A stretch of 14,646 nt of DNA from Flavobacteriales bacterium (GTDB lineage: Bacteria; Bacteroidota; Bacteroidia; Flavobacteriales_D; Sanyastnellaceae), in contig JANRAA010000278.1 in NCBI GenBank assembly GCA_030728235.1, forward strand, positions 1 to 14,646, in the 5' to 3' direction. Below, piece after piece: positions 13,261 to 14,646 of this stretch. The notes beneath the pieces were generated by a model, which saw only the letters and a program-made list of their open reading frames with translations, had not been told where the DNA came from and made no database searches. Made by a program: the position numbers and the translations under genes. The stretch's first letter is position 1. Every line of letters starts with the position of its first letter.

Positions 13261-14646
13261 ATGAAGAAGATTTTACAAAACCTGCTTGTTGCATTAGCGA
13301 TGCTTACTAGCGTTGCTGCTTTTGCTCAGCTTCCTGATGGATCTGTAGCACCTGATTTCACTGGCACTGACCTAAACGGCAATACATTTACATTGTCTGA
13401 AGCGTTGGCAGCTGGTAAAACAGTTATTATGGACGTATCTGCGACATGGTGTGGACCATGTTGGAACTACCACAACACACACGCTTTAGCTGATGTATAT
13501 GAGTGTTTAGGACCAGACGCTGCTGATAAAGTAGTTGTTTTGTTCATTGAAGGTGACGGTCAAACGACCAATGCAGATTTGAATGGAACAGGTGGTAACA
13601 CGCAAGGTGACTGGGTTACAGGAACTCCTTACCCAATCATTGACGATGCTTCAATCGCTGATTTGTACCAGATTACTTACTTCCCAACCATCTACAAAAT
13701 TTGTCCTGATGGAATCGTTACTGAAGTAGGTCAGCAGAGCGGAACAGCTTTGTTCACTGAATCACTTTCAGGATGTAACAACGAAATCGACGGTGGTTTC
13801 CCATGTTTCGGTGGGTTTGCTGGTTCACAGGTTGCATGTGGAGAGGCTGACGTAGCAATCGACCTAGTTAACGTAGGTAACTTGACTATTTCTTCTGCTT
13901 CTTTTGATGTTTACTACAACGGAGCTTTCTCTTTTAGCTACGACTACACTGGTACTATTGCTGGCGGTGCAACTTCAAACGGAGTTACCATTGGAACTGT
14001 TCCAGGTCCAGGTGATGTTGAGATCATGATTACTTCTGTTAACGGAGAGACTATCAACAACCAACTTGAAACAACCATTTACGCTGCTGAAGCAGGAACA
14101 ACTCACATCCGTTTTGATATCAAAACTGACTGTTGGGGTGAAGAGCTTTCATGGCGTTTGATCAACGGTTCAGGAACTGTTGTTGAGCAAGCTGGAACGA
14201 ACACATATGCTGACGTAACTGTTTTCCAAGAAGATTACTACGTACCAGTAGGATGTTACACATTGGAGATCAACGATGCATACGGAGACGGACTTCAGGG
14301 TTCATTGTACACAGCATGTGGACAAGATGGTTACTTCATCGCTACTACCGTTAACGATGGTGGAGCTCAAGCTTCTACAATTGTTAACTACAACGGTTCT
14401 TACACATACTCTGAACTAATTGGTGGAGCTGATGCTTCAACAGTTGTAGGTGTAGAAGAGAGCGAATTGATCAACTCATTCGTTGCTTACCCGAACCCAT
14501 TCAACACGTTCACCAACCTTTCATTCAACGTTGCTGAGGCTAGTGATGTAACTATCGAAGTAGTTAACCTCCTAGGAGCTCGTGTAATGAATATGGACCT
14601 TGGTACTGTTGTAGCTGGTGAGCACCGTCAGGTTCTTGATTTCAGC
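13261..14646 (+). CDS. Secreted thioredoxin-fold protein with T9SS sorting domain (3' end cut off)
   Basis: The frame is open from the ATG at 13261 to the window edge (462 residues, no stop), so the gene is partial. A signal peptide (about 1-22, ending VAAFA before Q) is followed by a thioredoxin/redoxin-like domain (about 25-175). It has the active site ATWCGPCW, with catalytic cysteines predicted at 64 and 67, and the cis-proline loop YFPTIYKI (Pro142). Residues about 193-275 look like an Ig/CARDB-type beta domain. Residues about 280-390 form a beta domain with paired cysteines and a CYTLEINDAYGDG segment that recurs in secreted proteins of this phylum. A T9SS type A sorting domain starts near 399 (AYPNPF at 410-415); its final strands fall beyond the edge. 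The likely role is a thiol-disulfide oxidoreductase at the cell surface or outside the cell. Codon choice favours GCT, GTT, GGT and AAC, suggesting high expression. Substrate unknown. Confidence 0.9.
   Translation, partial: MKKILQNLLVALAMLTSVAAFAQLPDGSVAPDFTGTDLNGNTFTLSEALAAGKTVIMDVSATWCGPCWNYHNTHALADVYECLGPDAADKVVVLFIEGDGQTTNADLNGTGGNTQGDWVTGTPYPIIDDASIADLYQITYFPTIYKICPDGIVTEVGQQSGTALFTESLSGCNNEIDGGFPCFGGFAGSQVACGEADVAIDLVNVGNLTISSASFDVYYNGAFSFSYDYTGTIAGGATSNGVTIGTVPGPGDVEIMITSVNGETINNQLETTIYAAEAGTTHIRFDIKTDCWGEELSWRLINGSGTVVEQAGTNTYADVTVFQEDYYVPVGCYTLEINDAYGDGLQGSLYTACGQDGYFIATTVNDGGAQASTIVNYNGSYTYSELIGGADASTVVGVEESELINSFVAYPNPFNTFTNLSFNVAEASDVTIEVVNLLGARVMNMDLGTVVAGEHRQVLDFS

Overview
The window comes from a member of the Bacteroidota, most likely a flavobacterium-like marine or freshwater lineage. 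The evidence is a complete SprA/Sov outer-membrane translocon of the type IX secretion system (T9SS), two proteins with T9SS type A C-terminal sorting domains, a bacteroidetal-style TonB, promoters that match the phylum's TTG / TAnnTTTG pattern, and no Shine-Dalgarno sequences in front of the genes. GC content looks moderate throughout. Species cannot be named from this sequence alone.

Layout from left to right. Positions 1-182 hold the unresolved edge of a neighbouring region and a rho-independent terminator facing left. From 183 to 11971 six genes lie on the minus strand. In transcription order they are malic enzyme (maeB), ruvA, sprA, gcvH, a VanZ-like membrane protein and tonB. maeB-ruvA-sprA are separated by only 2-3 bases and almost certainly form one transcript. 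gcvH has its own well-formed promoter in the 49-base sprA-gcvH gap and is followed 2 bases later by vanZ, with tonB 48 bases further on. A UUCG-loop terminator (12021-12050) separates this block from a minus-strand gene for a small secreted protein with a T9SS sorting domain (12073-12837). A 423-base non-coding gap follows. The last gene, on the plus strand, runs off the right end and encodes a secreted thioredoxin-fold protein, also with a T9SS sorting domain.

How the genes fit together. SprA is the channel through which proteins with the C-terminal sorting domain leave the cell, so the window holds both the exporter and two of its probable cargoes. The other genes of the long block (malic enzyme, Holliday-junction helicase subunit, glycine-cleavage H protein, VanZ-like protein) are housekeeping genes. 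As I recall, they sit beside sprA in many Bacteroidota, which suggests ordinary vertically inherited core genome rather than an island. I found no mobile elements, CRISPR arrays, tRNA or rRNA genes. The least described parts are the cysteine-rich small cargo, its possible link to the divergent CGPC thioredoxin-like cargo, and two charged inserts inside SprA. I see no convincing wholly new system.
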